Positions 16,474-24,568 of a DNA stretch of 64,000 nucleotides are shown here, in pieces. Position numbers and translations under genes: made by a program. The stretch is from Paraglaciecola mesophila KMM 241. GTDB lineage: Bacteria; Pseudomonadota; Gammaproteobacteria; Enterobacterales; Alteromonadaceae. Positions within the stretch are counted from its first letter, which is position 1. The number at the start of each line of letters is the position of its first letter. The notes beneath the pieces are model-generated. The model had not been told where the DNA came from. It was given only the letters and a program-made list of their open reading frames with translations, and searched no databases. The stretch spans positions 1 to 64,000 of the forward strand of contig NZ_BAEP01000041.1 in the NCBI RefSeq assembly GCF_000315015.1, given 5' to 3'.

Positions 16474-17390
16474 TGAGTTTTGTTTTTATAAGTCACCCTT
16501 GTTGCGGGTTGCATGAGGCGGGTACCGATCACCCAGATAGCCCAGATCGGTTGCATGCGATTAACGATCAGATTATTGCGTCAAGACTCGATTTTATTAT
16601 TGATAAACAACAGGCAATTCAGGCCACAAAAGAGCAGTTATATTTAGCGCACGACAAAGCTTATGTGGATCATGTCTTCGCCAGTGTCCCCAAAGAAGGC
16701 GTTATAGAGTTGGCACCCGACACTCAGTTAGGTCAGCACAGTTTGAACGCGGCATTATATGCAGCTGGGGCGAATGTGATGGCTGTGGATTTGGTGATGC
16801 AAAACAAAGCTGAACAGGCATTTTGCGCGGTGCGCCCACCGGGTCACCACGCCGAACATGCTAGGGCCATGGGTTTTTGTTTTTTCAATAATGTTGCAGT
16901 AGCTGCGGCTTACGCTATGGCGCAATATGGCCTAGAGCGTGTTGCCATTATTGATTTTGACGTACACCACGGTAACGGTACTGAAGACATTTTTTTTAAC
17001 GATGAGCGCGTGCTGTTTTGCTCATCGTTTGAATCGCCTTTTTTCCCTTATAACATGGGGCCAGGGAATGAGCATATTTTGAACTTGCCTTTACCAGCGG
17101 GCACCTATGGTGATGAATTTATGCAGGCCATTAGCGAGCAGTGGCTGCCTAAAATAGATGCCTTTGCTCCGCAGCTTATCTTAATCTCTGCGGGTTTTGA
17201 CAGTCATTATGAAGATGATATGGGGCACTTTAATTTAGTCGAAACAGACTTTTACTGGTTGACCGCAGAGCTTAAAAAACTGGCCGTTAAACATTGCAAC
17301 GCTAGGATGGTGTCTACGCTAGAAGGCGGTTATGTGTTGAATGCGCTGGGGCGCAGCGTAGCGGCGCATATCAAAGGGATGATGGATTGA
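16473..17390 (+). CDS. Class II histone deacetylase-family amidohydrolase
   Basis: A 305-residue zinc hydrolase of the HDAC/acetoin-utilisation/acetylpolyamine amidohydrolase superfamily. It keeps the active-site motifs: HPDSPDR near the N-terminus, RPPGHHAEHARAMGFCFFNN with the His pair H125/H126, VAIIDFDVHHGNGTEDIFF with zinc ligands D163 and H165, ISAGFDSHYED with the third ligand Asp, and LEGGY at the end. The start codon shares one base with the preceding stop (TAATG), so translation is likely coupled to the CoA-transferase/GNAT gene. The pairing suggests linked acylation and deacylation of a common target, protein or small amine. That link is inference from context. Confidence 0.92.
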   Translation: MSFVFISHPCCGLHEAGTDHPDSPDRLHAINDQIIASRLDFIIDKQQAIQATKEQLYLAHDKAYVDHVFASVPKEGVIELAPDTQLGQHSLNAALYAAGANVMAVDLVMQNKAEQAFCAVRPPGHHAEHARAMGFCFFNNVAVAAAYAMAQYGLERVAIIDFDVHHGNGTEDIFFNDERVLFCSSFESPFFPYNMGPGNEHILNLPLPAGTYGDEFMQAISEQWLPKIDAFAPQLILISAGFDSHYEDDMGHFNLVETDFYWLTAELKKLAVKHCNARMVSTLEGGYVLNALGRSVAAHIKGMMD

Positions 17391-17538
17391 CTAAACGCTA
17401 GATTGTCAGAGATACATCAGGCACGGCGTTTATATGCGCATTGCGTCACATGAGTGTTTTTGTTTTGTGGTTAATCTCTATTAACTGCTATCAACGCCCC
17501 GTTGCGGTGTTCTCTGGCTTAACTTGCGCCTATGCTGG

Positions 17539-19521
17539 TTATTTTTGCGCGAAAATTTGATTCAGCTCACTGAAATTAACCGGTTTAGTGAAGTGATAAT
17601 CAAACCCTACTTCCTTGGCTTTACGCACATCCTCGGCTTGACCATACCCTGTAAGAGCAACCAATAGCGGCGTTAACTTTCTGGCGAGGATCTGCTGGGC
17701 AACTTCATAGCCATTCATATCTGGTAAACCTATATCGAGTAGGACAACATCAGGTTCGATTTTTTCAATATCACTGAGTGCATCATGGGCGTTGTAAACG
17801 GTAGTCACTATATGCCCTTGCATCGCTAACAACTCTGACATGGTATCCGCAGAATCTTTGTTGTCATCGACTATCAAAATTCGTTTCTCTGCTTTTAGCG
17901 CAAAAGCGGCCTCGGCAGCAGTATTTTCGGGGGCGGTTATTCTAGGTAAGGTGATGGTAAAGCATGAGCCATGACCTAGACCTTGGCTACTAACAGAGAT
18001 AGACCCGCCATGCATTTGTACTAAACGCTGAACGATATTTAGACCGATACCCAAGCCACCTTGGGAGCGATCTAACGTTTGCTGTACTTGGGTAAAAAGT
18101 TCAAACACCTTACCTTGCATCGACGGACTAATTCCGTAGCCATTGTCACTAATTATCACCTGCACAGTGTCAGCATCTGCTACACATTCTAGTGTTATGT
18201 GGCCGCCCTCAGGCGTGTACTTAATGGCATTGTTTAACACGTTACTTATGGATTGAACCAAGCGCGTGCTGTCGCCATTCACAAATAACGCTTGCGAAGT
18301 ACCAACTATCTCAAGGGTGTGGTGTTTGGCATCTAGGGCACTTTGCAGAGATTCTATGGTAAAACTGACGATATCAGAGAAGTCGGTTGGTTCAAGCTGC
18401 AAATTGATTAGGTTTTGGCTAATACGAGACACATCCAGTAAGTCATCCATAAGGTGAGTCATGTGATGTACTTGGCGGGCTAGAATATCACCGATATTTT
18501 TTAGCTTGGGGTCGCGTTGCTCCATGTTGAGCAATATTTCGCTCACATTGCGAATAGGGGCTAATGGATTACGCAGCTCGTGGGCTAGCATGGCGAGAAA
18601 TTCGTCTTTAAGCTTATCTTGTTCTTGCAGTGAGCGATTTGCCATAACGCGCTCGGTGACATTATTGCCTTCTACTAATATTCCGCTAACCTGACCGTTC
18701 GCGTTCATTATTGGCTGATAAATAAAGTCGATATAGATGGGGGCGCCATTGCCCACAATGAGCGGCATTTCAATACCGTGGTGGCTTTCACCACTTTCAA
18801 AAACCTTGTCTAATAGCGCAATAAACCCTTGGGCATCAACCTCAGGAACAACATCAATCACTTTTTGACCTATAAAGCCTTGCTTGCCTAGGAGTTTGAA
18901 GTAATTGAGGTTGGCGTATTCGAAGCGATGTTCAGGCCCTTGCACAATGCACATAAAACTCGGAGCTTGGTCGAACAATGAACGCCAACGCGCTTCTGCG
19001 GTTTTCATGGCTTGCTCTGCTAGCACTTGCTCAGTTGTTTCATTACACACCACTAATATACCGCCGATGCCGTTTGGGGCAGTCGGATCGTCAATTGGGC
19101 TGTAACTATAGGTCCAATACATTTCTTCACGAACACCATTACGGGTGATGAATAAACGTTGGTTCTCGTGCCAGGTGTGGCCTTTTCCCGTTAAAATTTG
19201 TTCTATTTGCGGGGCGATTTCAGGCCAAATTTCCGCCCAACAGTCTCGGCCTTGCTGGCCTAGGGCACTGGGGTGACGCTCTGGACCAAGGGTTTTTAAG
19301 TAGGGGTCATTGTAAAATTGGATCAGATCCGGTCCCCACCACAGAAACATGGGGTGACCGCTTGAGAGCAACAAACGCAAACTGGTTTTTAATGGTTGAG
19401 GCCAGCTTTCAGGCACTCCGATAGGTGAAGATTGCCAATCGTAAGCGCGTATTCTAGCGCCCATTTCTCCGCCGCCGGCGATAAAATTTAAAGCGGATTT
19501 GGATTGAGGCGTATAAGTCAT
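17539..19521 (-). CDS. Hybrid sensor histidine kinase, PAS-PAS-HisKA-HATPase-REC
   Basis: A 660-residue protein without obvious membrane segments, so a cytoplasmic sensor. Residues about 25-165 form a PAS-like domain of the type beginning DWQSSPIGVPESWPQPLKTSLRLLLSSGHPMFLWWGPDL; a second PAS covers about 175-295. The dimerisation/phosphoacceptor box is DEFLAMLAHELRNPLAPI with H314. The ATPase has N, G1 and G2 motifs (LNNAIKYTP, ISDNGYGISP, GGLGIGLNIVQRLVQMHGGSI). The C-terminal receiver has RILIVDDNKDSADT, VVLLDIGLPDMNGYE (D596) and the FTKPV lysine. No partner regulator is adjacent and no output domain is attached, so phosphotransfer to a distant partner or self-regulation is likely. A palindrome lies about 70 bp upstream. 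The signal is unknown. Confidence 0.93.
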   Translation of the reverse strand: MTYTPQSKSALNFIAGGGEMGARIRAYDWQSSPIGVPESWPQPLKTSLRLLLSSGHPMFLWWGPDLIQFYNDPYLKTLGPERHPSALGQQGRDCWAEIWPEIAPQIEQILTGKGHTWHENQRLFITRNGVREEMYWTYSYSPIDDPTAPNGIGGILVVCNETTEQVLAEQAMKTAEARWRSLFDQAPSFMCIVQGPEHRFEYANLNYFKLLGKQGFIGQKVIDVVPEVDAQGFIALLDKVFESGESHHGIEMPLIVGNGAPIYIDFIYQPIMNANGQVSGILVEGNNVTERVMANRSLQEQDKLKDEFLAMLAHELRNPLAPIRNVSEILLNMEQRDPKLKNIGDILARQVHHMTHLMDDLLDVSRISQNLINLQLEPTDFSDIVSFTIESLQSALDAKHHTLEIVGTSQALFVNGDSTRLVQSISNVLNNAIKYTPEGGHITLECVADADTVQVIISDNGYGISPSMQGKVFELFTQVQQTLDRSQGGLGIGLNIVQRLVQMHGGSISVSSQGLGHGSCFTITLPRITAPENTAAEAAFALKAEKRILIVDDNKDSADTMSELLAMQGHIVTTVYNAHDALSDIEKIEPDVVLLDIGLPDMNGYEVAQQILARKLTPLLVALTGYGQAEDVRKAKEVGFDYHFTKPVNFSELNQIFAQK

Positions 19522-19912
19522 TTACGTTATTTCCTGCTTACAGTTATTGACGTTGTTATCCCCTTTCAACGCTTAACATACATTGTATTCATTACGTAAT
19601 ACACTCAGATGCTACCCACTCAACAGAGGTTTTTAATTTTGTGTAATAGCATATTATATAACTACCAAAAATAACCACCAAAATGTCGCTACAAACAAAT
19701 AATCATCACGCTTTGGTTCGATGTCTCAAGCTGTCTTAAGGATGTTTTGCGTAATGAGTGAGCTCGGTTCGTGCTTTTAAGCGAATGATTTATTTGTAAG
19801 ATAGTTAGCAACTTCACGTTCTTATCTAGAAGAAGGTTATAAACATCAACCTAAGGCTTGGTCGTTAATGCTATTGTCACTACATACATTACAAATTAAA
19901 GAGGTTAAGTAC
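19522..19912. other. Non-coding gap between divergent histidine kinase and membrane protein genes
   Basis: About 390 bp with no credible reading frame. It must contain promoters for both neighbours. Apart from the dyad at 19584-19603 I see no distinct element. Confidence 0.6.
19584..19603. promoter_or_regulatory. Palindromic operator candidate upstream of the histidine kinase
   Basis: TGTATT and AATACA flank an 8-bp centre, and ATTACGTAAT (19591-19600) is itself a perfect palindrome. It lies 63-82 bp upstream of the kinase start. Confidence 0.3.
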
Positions 19913-20371
19913 ATGTCGTTTAATATATCAGTCTTTGTTAAAGGGATTATTGCAGGTTTCGTCGGTACATTGGTGCTAACGGGATTGATGATGGTGAAAA
20001 AGAACATGGGCGTGATGCCAGAGTTAGATCCGATTCACATGATGTCAACCATGGCAGCTGAGAAAATGGGCACACAGATTAGTCTTACTACTGGGTGGAT
20101 AATGCATTTTGTGCTCGGCTCGGTTGCTTGGGGCGGGGCATTTGCTGTTTTTAACGGTATCCTTCCCGGAGGCTCTCAAGTAGCTAGAGGGATGACATTT
20201 GGTATCTTGGCATGGTTATTAATGATGATAGGTCCTATGCCTATGAGTGGTGCAGGTCTATTCGGGTTGAGCATGGGTATAATGGCGCCTGTCATGACCC
20301 TTATTTTGCACCTTGTGTTTGGCGCGGCAATGGGATTTACATTCGCTAAATTACTCGGAACCTCTGATTAA
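19913..20371 (+). CDS. DUF6789-like integral membrane protein
   Basis: A 152-residue protein, almost wholly hydrophobic, with four predicted membrane segments: FVKGIIAGFVGTLVLTGLMMVKK, TTGWIMHFVLGSVAWGGAFAVF, ARGMTFGILAWLLMMIGPMPM and LSMGIMAPVMTLILHLVFGAAMGFTFAKL. It is rich in Gly and Met, and the style matches the DUF6789 family as I recall it, whose function is unknown. I chose the ATG at 19913, preceded by AGAGG; the longer frame adds 15 residues without a ribosome site. Single gene. The following terminator-like hairpin belongs to the minus-strand small gene. Confidence 0.7.
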   Translation: MSFNISVFVKGIIAGFVGTLVLTGLMMVKKNMGVMPELDPIHMMSTMAAEKMGTQISLTTGWIMHFVLGSVAWGGAFAVFNGILPGGSQVARGMTFGILAWLLMMIGPMPMSGAGLFGLSMGIMAPVMTLILHLVFGAAMGFTFAKLLGTSD

Positions 20372-20444
20372 TCTTACTGTAGGAAAAAGTAAACTGGCTT
20401 AATCGAAGAGGGAGAATCGGTTCAGTTCATTAATTAATATAAAA

Positions 20445-20471
20445 AGCCGGAGGGAGTAGATCCTTCCGGCT
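20445..20471 (-). terminator. Terminator of the small Lys-rich gene
   Basis: AGCCGGA (20445-20451) pairs with TCCGGCT (20465-20471), with further GG/CC pairing inside. On the minus strand a TTTTT tract follows. Confidence 0.75.
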
Positions 20472-20487
20472 GACGTTATCGGAAAGT

Positions 20488-20604
20488 TTACTTGGCTTTC
20501 TTAAGTTGTTTTTTCAACTTCTTCACTTTGCTTTCTTGCTTTTCAATTTTAGCCTTGCGGTTTTTAATTTCTTTCTTAAGCGCTTTAGTATTTGATTTAG
20601 CCAT
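20488..20604 (-). CDS. 38-residue lysine-rich coiled-coil microprotein
   Basis: The frame runs from an ATG (20604) to TAA and encodes a 38-residue peptide starting MAKSNTKALKKEIKNRKAK and ending KKLKKQLKKAK. About 40% of residues are lysine, and the remaining pattern (IKNRKAKIEKQESKVKKLKKQL) has heptad-like hydrophobic spacing, predicting one long basic amphipathic helix or coiled coil. AAGGAA lies about 12 nt upstream, and an intrinsic terminator follows 17 bp after the stop; together these support a real, independently transcribed gene. A nucleic-acid or ribosome-associated role would fit the charge, but that is a guess. It is shorter than most automatic gene calls. The neighbour upstream on the same strand is a ribbon-helix-helix protein. 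Confidence 0.65.
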   Translation of the reverse strand: MAKSNTKALKKEIKNRKAKIEKQESKVKKLKKQLKKAK

Positions 20605-20661
20605 TGGAATGTTCCTTTTTATGTAAGAGAAAGGTGTCATATAAGCAGTCGCTTCTTGATG

Positions 20662-20838
20662 TTATGTGTCTATCGAAGTGCGGTTTTGCTCATTGATGAA
20701 CTGACGGATAAACCTGCGTACTTCACGGGCCGCACTGGTATCAAGCTCTTCACATAAGTTTACAAACTCAGCGCGCTCTTGATCATTAATGCGGACAATT
20801 AACTGACTATTTTTCTTCTTCGCCTTTTTAATGCTCAA
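20662..20838 (-). CDS. Small ribbon-helix-helix (Arc/CopG-like) DNA-binding protein
   Basis: The frame encodes about 58 residues from a TTG at 20838, with a basic N-terminus (SIKKAKKKN), a strand-like SQLIVRIND and two helices (QERAEFVNLCEELDTSAAREVRRFIRQFINEQ). That is the MetJ/Arc/CopG ribbon-helix-helix layout, in which the strand pairs in a dimer and contacts DNA. No ATG is available in frame before an upstream TAA; CTG and the TTG are the candidate starts, so the N-terminus is uncertain. A 14-bp palindrome lies about 45 bp upstream and is a plausible autoregulatory operator. No toxin partner is evident, although the Lys-rich gene lies 57 bp downstream on the same strand. Confidence 0.6.
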   Translation of the reverse strand: MSIKKAKKKNSQLIVRINDQERAEFVNLCEELDTSAAREVRRFIRQFINEQNRTSIDT

Positions 20839-20873
20839 AGGGTTGTCATCCGAATCGTGATTTATCAGACTTT

Positions 20874-20898
20874 AATGTATATCAAATGTATATACATT
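20874..20898. promoter_or_regulatory. Palindrome plus half-site, candidate RHH operator
   Basis: AATGTATATACATT (20885-20898) is a perfect 14-bp palindrome. A second AATGTATAT copy starts at 20874, 11 bp away, one helical turn. It lies between the RHH gene and the divergent oxidoreductase. Such repeated sites suit cooperative RHH dimers. Confidence 0.45.
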
Positions 20899-21071
20899 CA
20901 TAGTTTTTTTGTAGAAGTAAATTTACCTACTGATAAGTCAAGAACACTCATATCGCACTTTCAATATTTTTTTGAAAATGTTTCATGCAAGATGCGCTTT
21001 TTATCCAATGAAAGTGATTTACAATGCCATGCAAATATAGCTAAAAACTTAGTGAATGATTGGAGAGTATG

Positions 21072-22073
21072 ATGAAAGCCATCGGTTATAAAAATCCGAG
21101 TGAAACCGCGACTGCTGGGTCGTTGCAAGAATATACCCTAGACATGCCCGTCGCATCAGCGAGAGACTTGTTAATTGAAGTCAAAGCCGTGTCTGTTAAC
21201 CCAGTGGATACAAAATTGCGCGGTAGAATTAACCCGTCGCCAGATATAAAAGTATTAGGTTATGACGGTGTCGGTATTGTCAAAGCCGTGGGTGAACAGG
21301 TGACATTGTTTAATGTGGGGGACAGGGTTTTTTATGCTGGTGACATGTCACGTCAAGGCAGTAATGCTGAATTTCAACTTGTTGACGAGCGTATTGTTGG
21401 CTTAGCACCCACCTCAATCTCAGATGCACAAGCTGCAGCCTTACCACTGACGGCGGTAACTGCTTGGGAATTGCTATTTGATCGTTTGCAACTCAACCGA
21501 GACAGCAATCAAAGCGTGTTGATCATTGGAGCAGCGGGCGGTGTCGGCTCTATTATGCTACAGCTAGCGAAACAGCTAACTAACGTGACTATCATTGCCA
21601 CCGCATCTCGTGAAAAGAGCGCGGACTGGGTACGTAAATTGGGTGCCGATCATGTGATAAACCACCATCAACCCTTGGCGGAACAGCTCACGGCGCTAGG
21701 TTTTGACAGTGTCGATAACATCGTTAGCTTAACCAATACCGACCAGCATTTTGAACAAATAGTGGAGTGTATTACCCCGCAAGGTAAGTTTGCTTTAATA
21801 GATGACCCAGCATCATTAAATGTGGTGGCATTAAAACGCAAAAGTGTGTCTTTACATTGGGAGTTTATGTTTACTCGATCGTTGTTTGAAACAACCGATA
21901 TGCAAACCCAGCACGACATACTGAGTCAAATCGCTCAGCTGATTGATAATGGTACTTTGGTCACCACATTGGGTGAGGAATTAGGCAAAATCAACGTTGA
22001 AAATCTAGTGAAAGCCCATCAATTGCTAGAGTCTCAAACGGCGGTGGGCAAATTGGTTTTGGCTGGGTTCTAG
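21072..22073 (+). CDS. Zinc-type alcohol dehydrogenase-like/quinone oxidoreductase (MDR superfamily)
   Basis: A 333-residue medium-chain dehydrogenase/reductase of the zinc-binding alcohol dehydrogenase-like family (TIGR02817-like), probably an NADPH-dependent reductase of quinones or enones. It has the GroES-like N-domain (AVSVNPVDTKLRG, GYDGVGIVKAVGEQVTLFNVGDRVFYAGD, NAEFQLVDERIVG) and the Rossmann motif VLIIGAAGGVGSIMLQLAKQL. The catalytic and structural zinc cysteines of true alcohol dehydrogenases are absent, as expected for this subgroup. GGAGAGT sits before two adjacent ATG codons; 21072 has the better spacing, although 21069 is possible. Single gene. Its promoter region contains the palindrome listed separately. 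Confidence 0.9.
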   Translation: MKAIGYKNPSETATAGSLQEYTLDMPVASARDLLIEVKAVSVNPVDTKLRGRINPSPDIKVLGYDGVGIVKAVGEQVTLFNVGDRVFYAGDMSRQGSNAEFQLVDERIVGLAPTSISDAQAAALPLTAVTAWELLFDRLQLNRDSNQSVLIIGAAGGVGSIMLQLAKQLTNVTIIATASREKSADWVRKLGADHVINHHQPLAEQLTALGFDSVDNIVSLTNTDQHFEQIVECITPQGKFALIDDPASLNVVALKRKSVSLHWEFMFTRSLFETTDMQTQHDILSQIAQLIDNGTLVTTLGEELGKINVENLVKAHQLLESQTAVGKLVLAGF

Positions 22074-22235
22074 CCTAGGCTAACCCTTCGTTATTTTGTC
22101 CAAAAAACGATAGAGTGGCTATTTCGTGCAGAGGTAATAAGTAATAGGAAGGGCACACAAGTATCGTGTGTAAATACAGCACACAAATACAGTATTCGAA
22201 CACACCCATTAATCACTCACAATTTGAGAGCGTAT

Positions 22236-23396
22236 ATGACATTTTCTGTTCCTTCATTTGCTAAATTAAGCGCTAAACTGACCGCGCTTGCATTATTTAG
22301 CGCAGCGGCGCTAACAACTAACGTCACCTTGGCACAGAGTCAAGTAGCCAACGATGGCCATGCTCAACAAGAGATCAGCCACGAGCTGGAAACATATGCA
22401 TCGTTTGATGAAACGACTCCCCCTGGAAATATTGCTATTGGTCCAGATGGGCGCAAATTTTTAAGTGTGCACGGTTTTTATGGTCAGCCGGTGAAAATAG
22501 TCGAACTGTTTAATGATGGTTCGGTGAAGCCCTACCCAAGCGAAGCGTGGGCATCTAAACCGGATGAGAACCAAATTGGTTTGTACGATGTGCTGGGTTT
22601 GAATGTGGATCAAAACGGCGTGTTGTGGATGCTGGATACATCATCAGATGACCACGCAGGTCGCCTAGTGGGTTGGAACACACGCTTAGAAACCCTTGAG
22701 AAAATCATTTATATTGCCAAGCCCATGATCACGCCGGGCTCATTTTTAAATGATTTAGCGATCGACAGCAAACACGGCAAAATTTACCTGGCTGATACCG
22801 CGTCTAATAACCACGCCGCCATTGTGGTAGTCGACATCAAAACGGGGCAAGCCAGACGTGTTCTAGAAGGCAGTGAGTATACCCAAGCCGAAGACGTGGA
22901 CATGACCATTGAAGGCAGAGTGATCACATTAGGTGGCCAGCCTGCAAGGCTAGGCGTCAACCCGATCACCATTGATGTTGATTCTAACTGGCTGTATTTC
23001 GGTGCTATGTCAGGTACGGCTATTTATCGCGTGAAAACCGATGACTTAGTGGATTTAAGCCTCGATATGGCCGCACTAGAAGACAAAATACAGCGCTACG
23101 GAGATAAATCATTGTCTGACGGTATTACCATTGATGGCGGCGGCAATGTGTATGTTACCTCTGTGACCCAAGGTGCCATTGAAGTCACGGATAGTTCAGG
23201 TAACAGCCGCACCTTGTATAAAGATCAGCGCATCGTGTGGCCCGATGGCTTTGCTTATGGACCTGATGATTATATCTACTTTACGGTTAATGAACTGCAT
23301 CGCTCTGCTGTGCTAAACGGCGGTGAAAATGCCAGCAAAGGAGAGTTCAAGGTCATGCGCTTTCCTGCATTAGTGAAAGGAAAAACAGGCCGTTAG
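22236..23396 (+). CDS. Secreted major royal jelly protein/Yellow-like beta-propeller
   Basis: A 386-residue protein with a clear signal peptide (basic-polar start, LTALALFSAAALTTNVTLAQS, cleavage near residue 30), so it is exported to the periplasm or beyond. The mature part reads as a beta-propeller of the MRJP/Yellow and SMP-30-like group: GNIAIGPDGRKFLSV, LGLNVDQNGVLWMLDT, FLNDLAIDSKHGKIYLADTA, GVNPITIDVDSNWLYFGAMSGTAIYRV, LSDGITIDGGGNVYVTSV and WPDGFAYGPDDYIYFTVNELH. Repeated Asp and Asn residues at blade ends would suit calcium binding and a lactonase-like or ligand-binding role. The ATG at 22236 follows GAGAG. A terminator hairpin follows. The substrate is unknown. Confidence 0.85.
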   Translation: MTFSVPSFAKLSAKLTALALFSAAALTTNVTLAQSQVANDGHAQQEISHELETYASFDETTPPGNIAIGPDGRKFLSVHGFYGQPVKIVELFNDGSVKPYPSEAWASKPDENQIGLYDVLGLNVDQNGVLWMLDTSSDDHAGRLVGWNTRLETLEKIIYIAKPMITPGSFLNDLAIDSKHGKIYLADTASNNHAAIVVVDIKTGQARRVLEGSEYTQAEDVDMTIEGRVITLGGQPARLGVNPITIDVDSNWLYFGAMSGTAIYRVKTDDLVDLSLDMAALEDKIQRYGDKSLSDGITIDGGGNVYVTSVTQGAIEVTDSSGNSRTLYKDQRIVWPDGFAYGPDDYIYFTVNELHRSAVLNGGENASKGEFKVMRFPALVKGKTGR

Positions 23397-23437
23397 GATT
23401 ATTATTTAATTTGAATGTTAGCCAGTGCGGAACAAAT

Positions 23438-23474
23438 AGCGCCATGCTCACTCTGACAGTGTGAATATGGCGCT
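23438..23474 (+). terminator. Terminator after the propeller gene
   Basis: AGCGCCAT (23438-23445) pairs with ATGGCGCT (23467-23474); inner TCAC/GTGA pairing extends the stem, and T6 follows. Confidence 0.75.
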
Positions 23475-23550
23475 TTTTTATTTCTCGCGCTTTTTTTTAT
23501 GAGTCAAATACACCTTAGCGATTTATTTATGTGGCGTGGGAATGTAGGTG

Positions 23551-23577
23551 TATCGCATATCGCATATCAGATATCGA
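23551..23577. repeat. Short TATCGCA tandem repeats and ATATCGAT
   Basis: TATCGCA occurs twice in tandem (23551-23564), followed by TATCAGATATCGAT, about 90-115 bp upstream of the peroxiredoxin gene. It could be an operator or chance low complexity. Confidence 0.25.
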
Positions 23578-23667
23578 TCACCACATATTAAATTGGGCTA
23601 GTCATTTACCGAATACCGCAACGCCCTGCGCGACAGCACGATAACCACAGCAAATTATGGAGAAACA

Positions 23668-24324
23668 ATGTCCACTCTAAAAGAACAAACTGAGGCGCAA
23701 GTCGCGAAATCTCGACAAGCCAAACCTGAATTTATGCAGGCTATGGATGAGTTAATGGCCAAAGCTCATAAGTTTGAGCAAGGCAGCGAGGCTATCGATA
23801 TCGGCCAGCAAGCGCCAACATTCACATTGCCAAATGCCCAAGGGCAAGATGTGGCGTTATCCCATTTGCGTAGGAAAGGCCCAGTGGTGGTTACGTTTTA
23901 TCGCGGCGACTGGTGCCCTTATTGTAATTTACAGCTAAGAGCCCTTCAGTCGATATTGGGTGATATTCACGAATTAGGCGCTGAATTAGTTGCTATCAGC
24001 CCGCAAGTACCTGACGACAGCTTAAGTAAAAGTGAGATAAGTGAGTTAGGCTTTCAGGTGTTATCAGACCAAGATGCCCGCGCAGCCGCGTCCTACGGTG
24101 TGGCGTGGGAAGTACCCGAGCTAATATTGCAGCACATGCGTAACGATCGCGGTTTAGACTTAGCCAGCATCAATAATGGTAATGGCAGCATGTTACCTAT
24201 TCCTGCCACATTCGTATTAAATGCCGATGGTAAAGTGATTTGGCGTTTCGTCGATGTGGATTACCGGACCCGTGCAGAGCCAGCAGATATCATTGCTGCG
24301 TTAAAGGCGAATCAAATTAACTAA
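23668..24324 (+). CDS. Peroxiredoxin-like (AhpC/TSA) protein
   Basis: A 218-residue thioredoxin-fold protein of the peroxiredoxin-like family. After a helical N-terminus (1-42) it has the IGQQAPTFTLPNAQGQDVALSHL start of the fold, and VTFYRGDWCPYCNLQLRAL with C83 and C86 forming a CxxC. The LVAISPQVPDDSL and FQVLSDQDARAAASYGV segments are typical of thiol peroxidases, and a cis-Pro region follows in IPATFVLNADGKVIWRFVD. The CPYC arrangement, rather than a single peroxidatic cysteine in PxxxT/SxxC, sets it apart from classical AhpC, so it may act as a disulfide reductase or an atypical peroxidase. GGAGAAACA precedes the ATG. Single gene. Confidence 0.9.
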   Translation: MSTLKEQTEAQVAKSRQAKPEFMQAMDELMAKAHKFEQGSEAIDIGQQAPTFTLPNAQGQDVALSHLRRKGPVVVTFYRGDWCPYCNLQLRALQSILGDIHELGAELVAISPQVPDDSLSKSEISELGFQVLSDQDARAAASYGVAWEVPELILQHMRNDRGLDLASINNGNGSMLPIPATFVLNADGKVIWRFVDVDYRTRAEPADIIAALKANQIN

Positions 24325-24460
24325 GCCGATAATTTCCTTAAATGACCCGTTGTTAACACGCCAAGAGCTAGCACTCTATGCACTAACAGTAGGTCATGGC
24401 TTTTTCTCCGCTCTTGAGCTTTCAGACGAGACAGAAAAAGCTTGTTCAACCTATTGACCT

Positions 24461-24489
24461 CGTTCGTTTTTATTACCGAATAACGAACG
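24461..24489. promoter_or_regulatory. Inverted repeat upstream of recC
   Basis: CGTTCGTT (24461-24468) and AACGAACG (24482-24489) with a 13-bp centre, 80-108 bp before recC. It could be an operator or a weak hairpin terminator for the peroxiredoxin gene; there is no U-tract directly after it. Confidence 0.3.
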
Positions 24490-24568
24490 TTAATTCATTA
24501 ATCAATAGTGGTTTTATAAACAGTATTTTTGCTACACTTGGGCATCAATTTCCCGAGTGTAGTTAGCT

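Noticed and set aside
20857-21072. 71-codon plus-strand frame before the MDR reductase
   Set aside because: It crosses the palindromic operator region, has no ribosome site, and its residues look like random A/T-rich translation.
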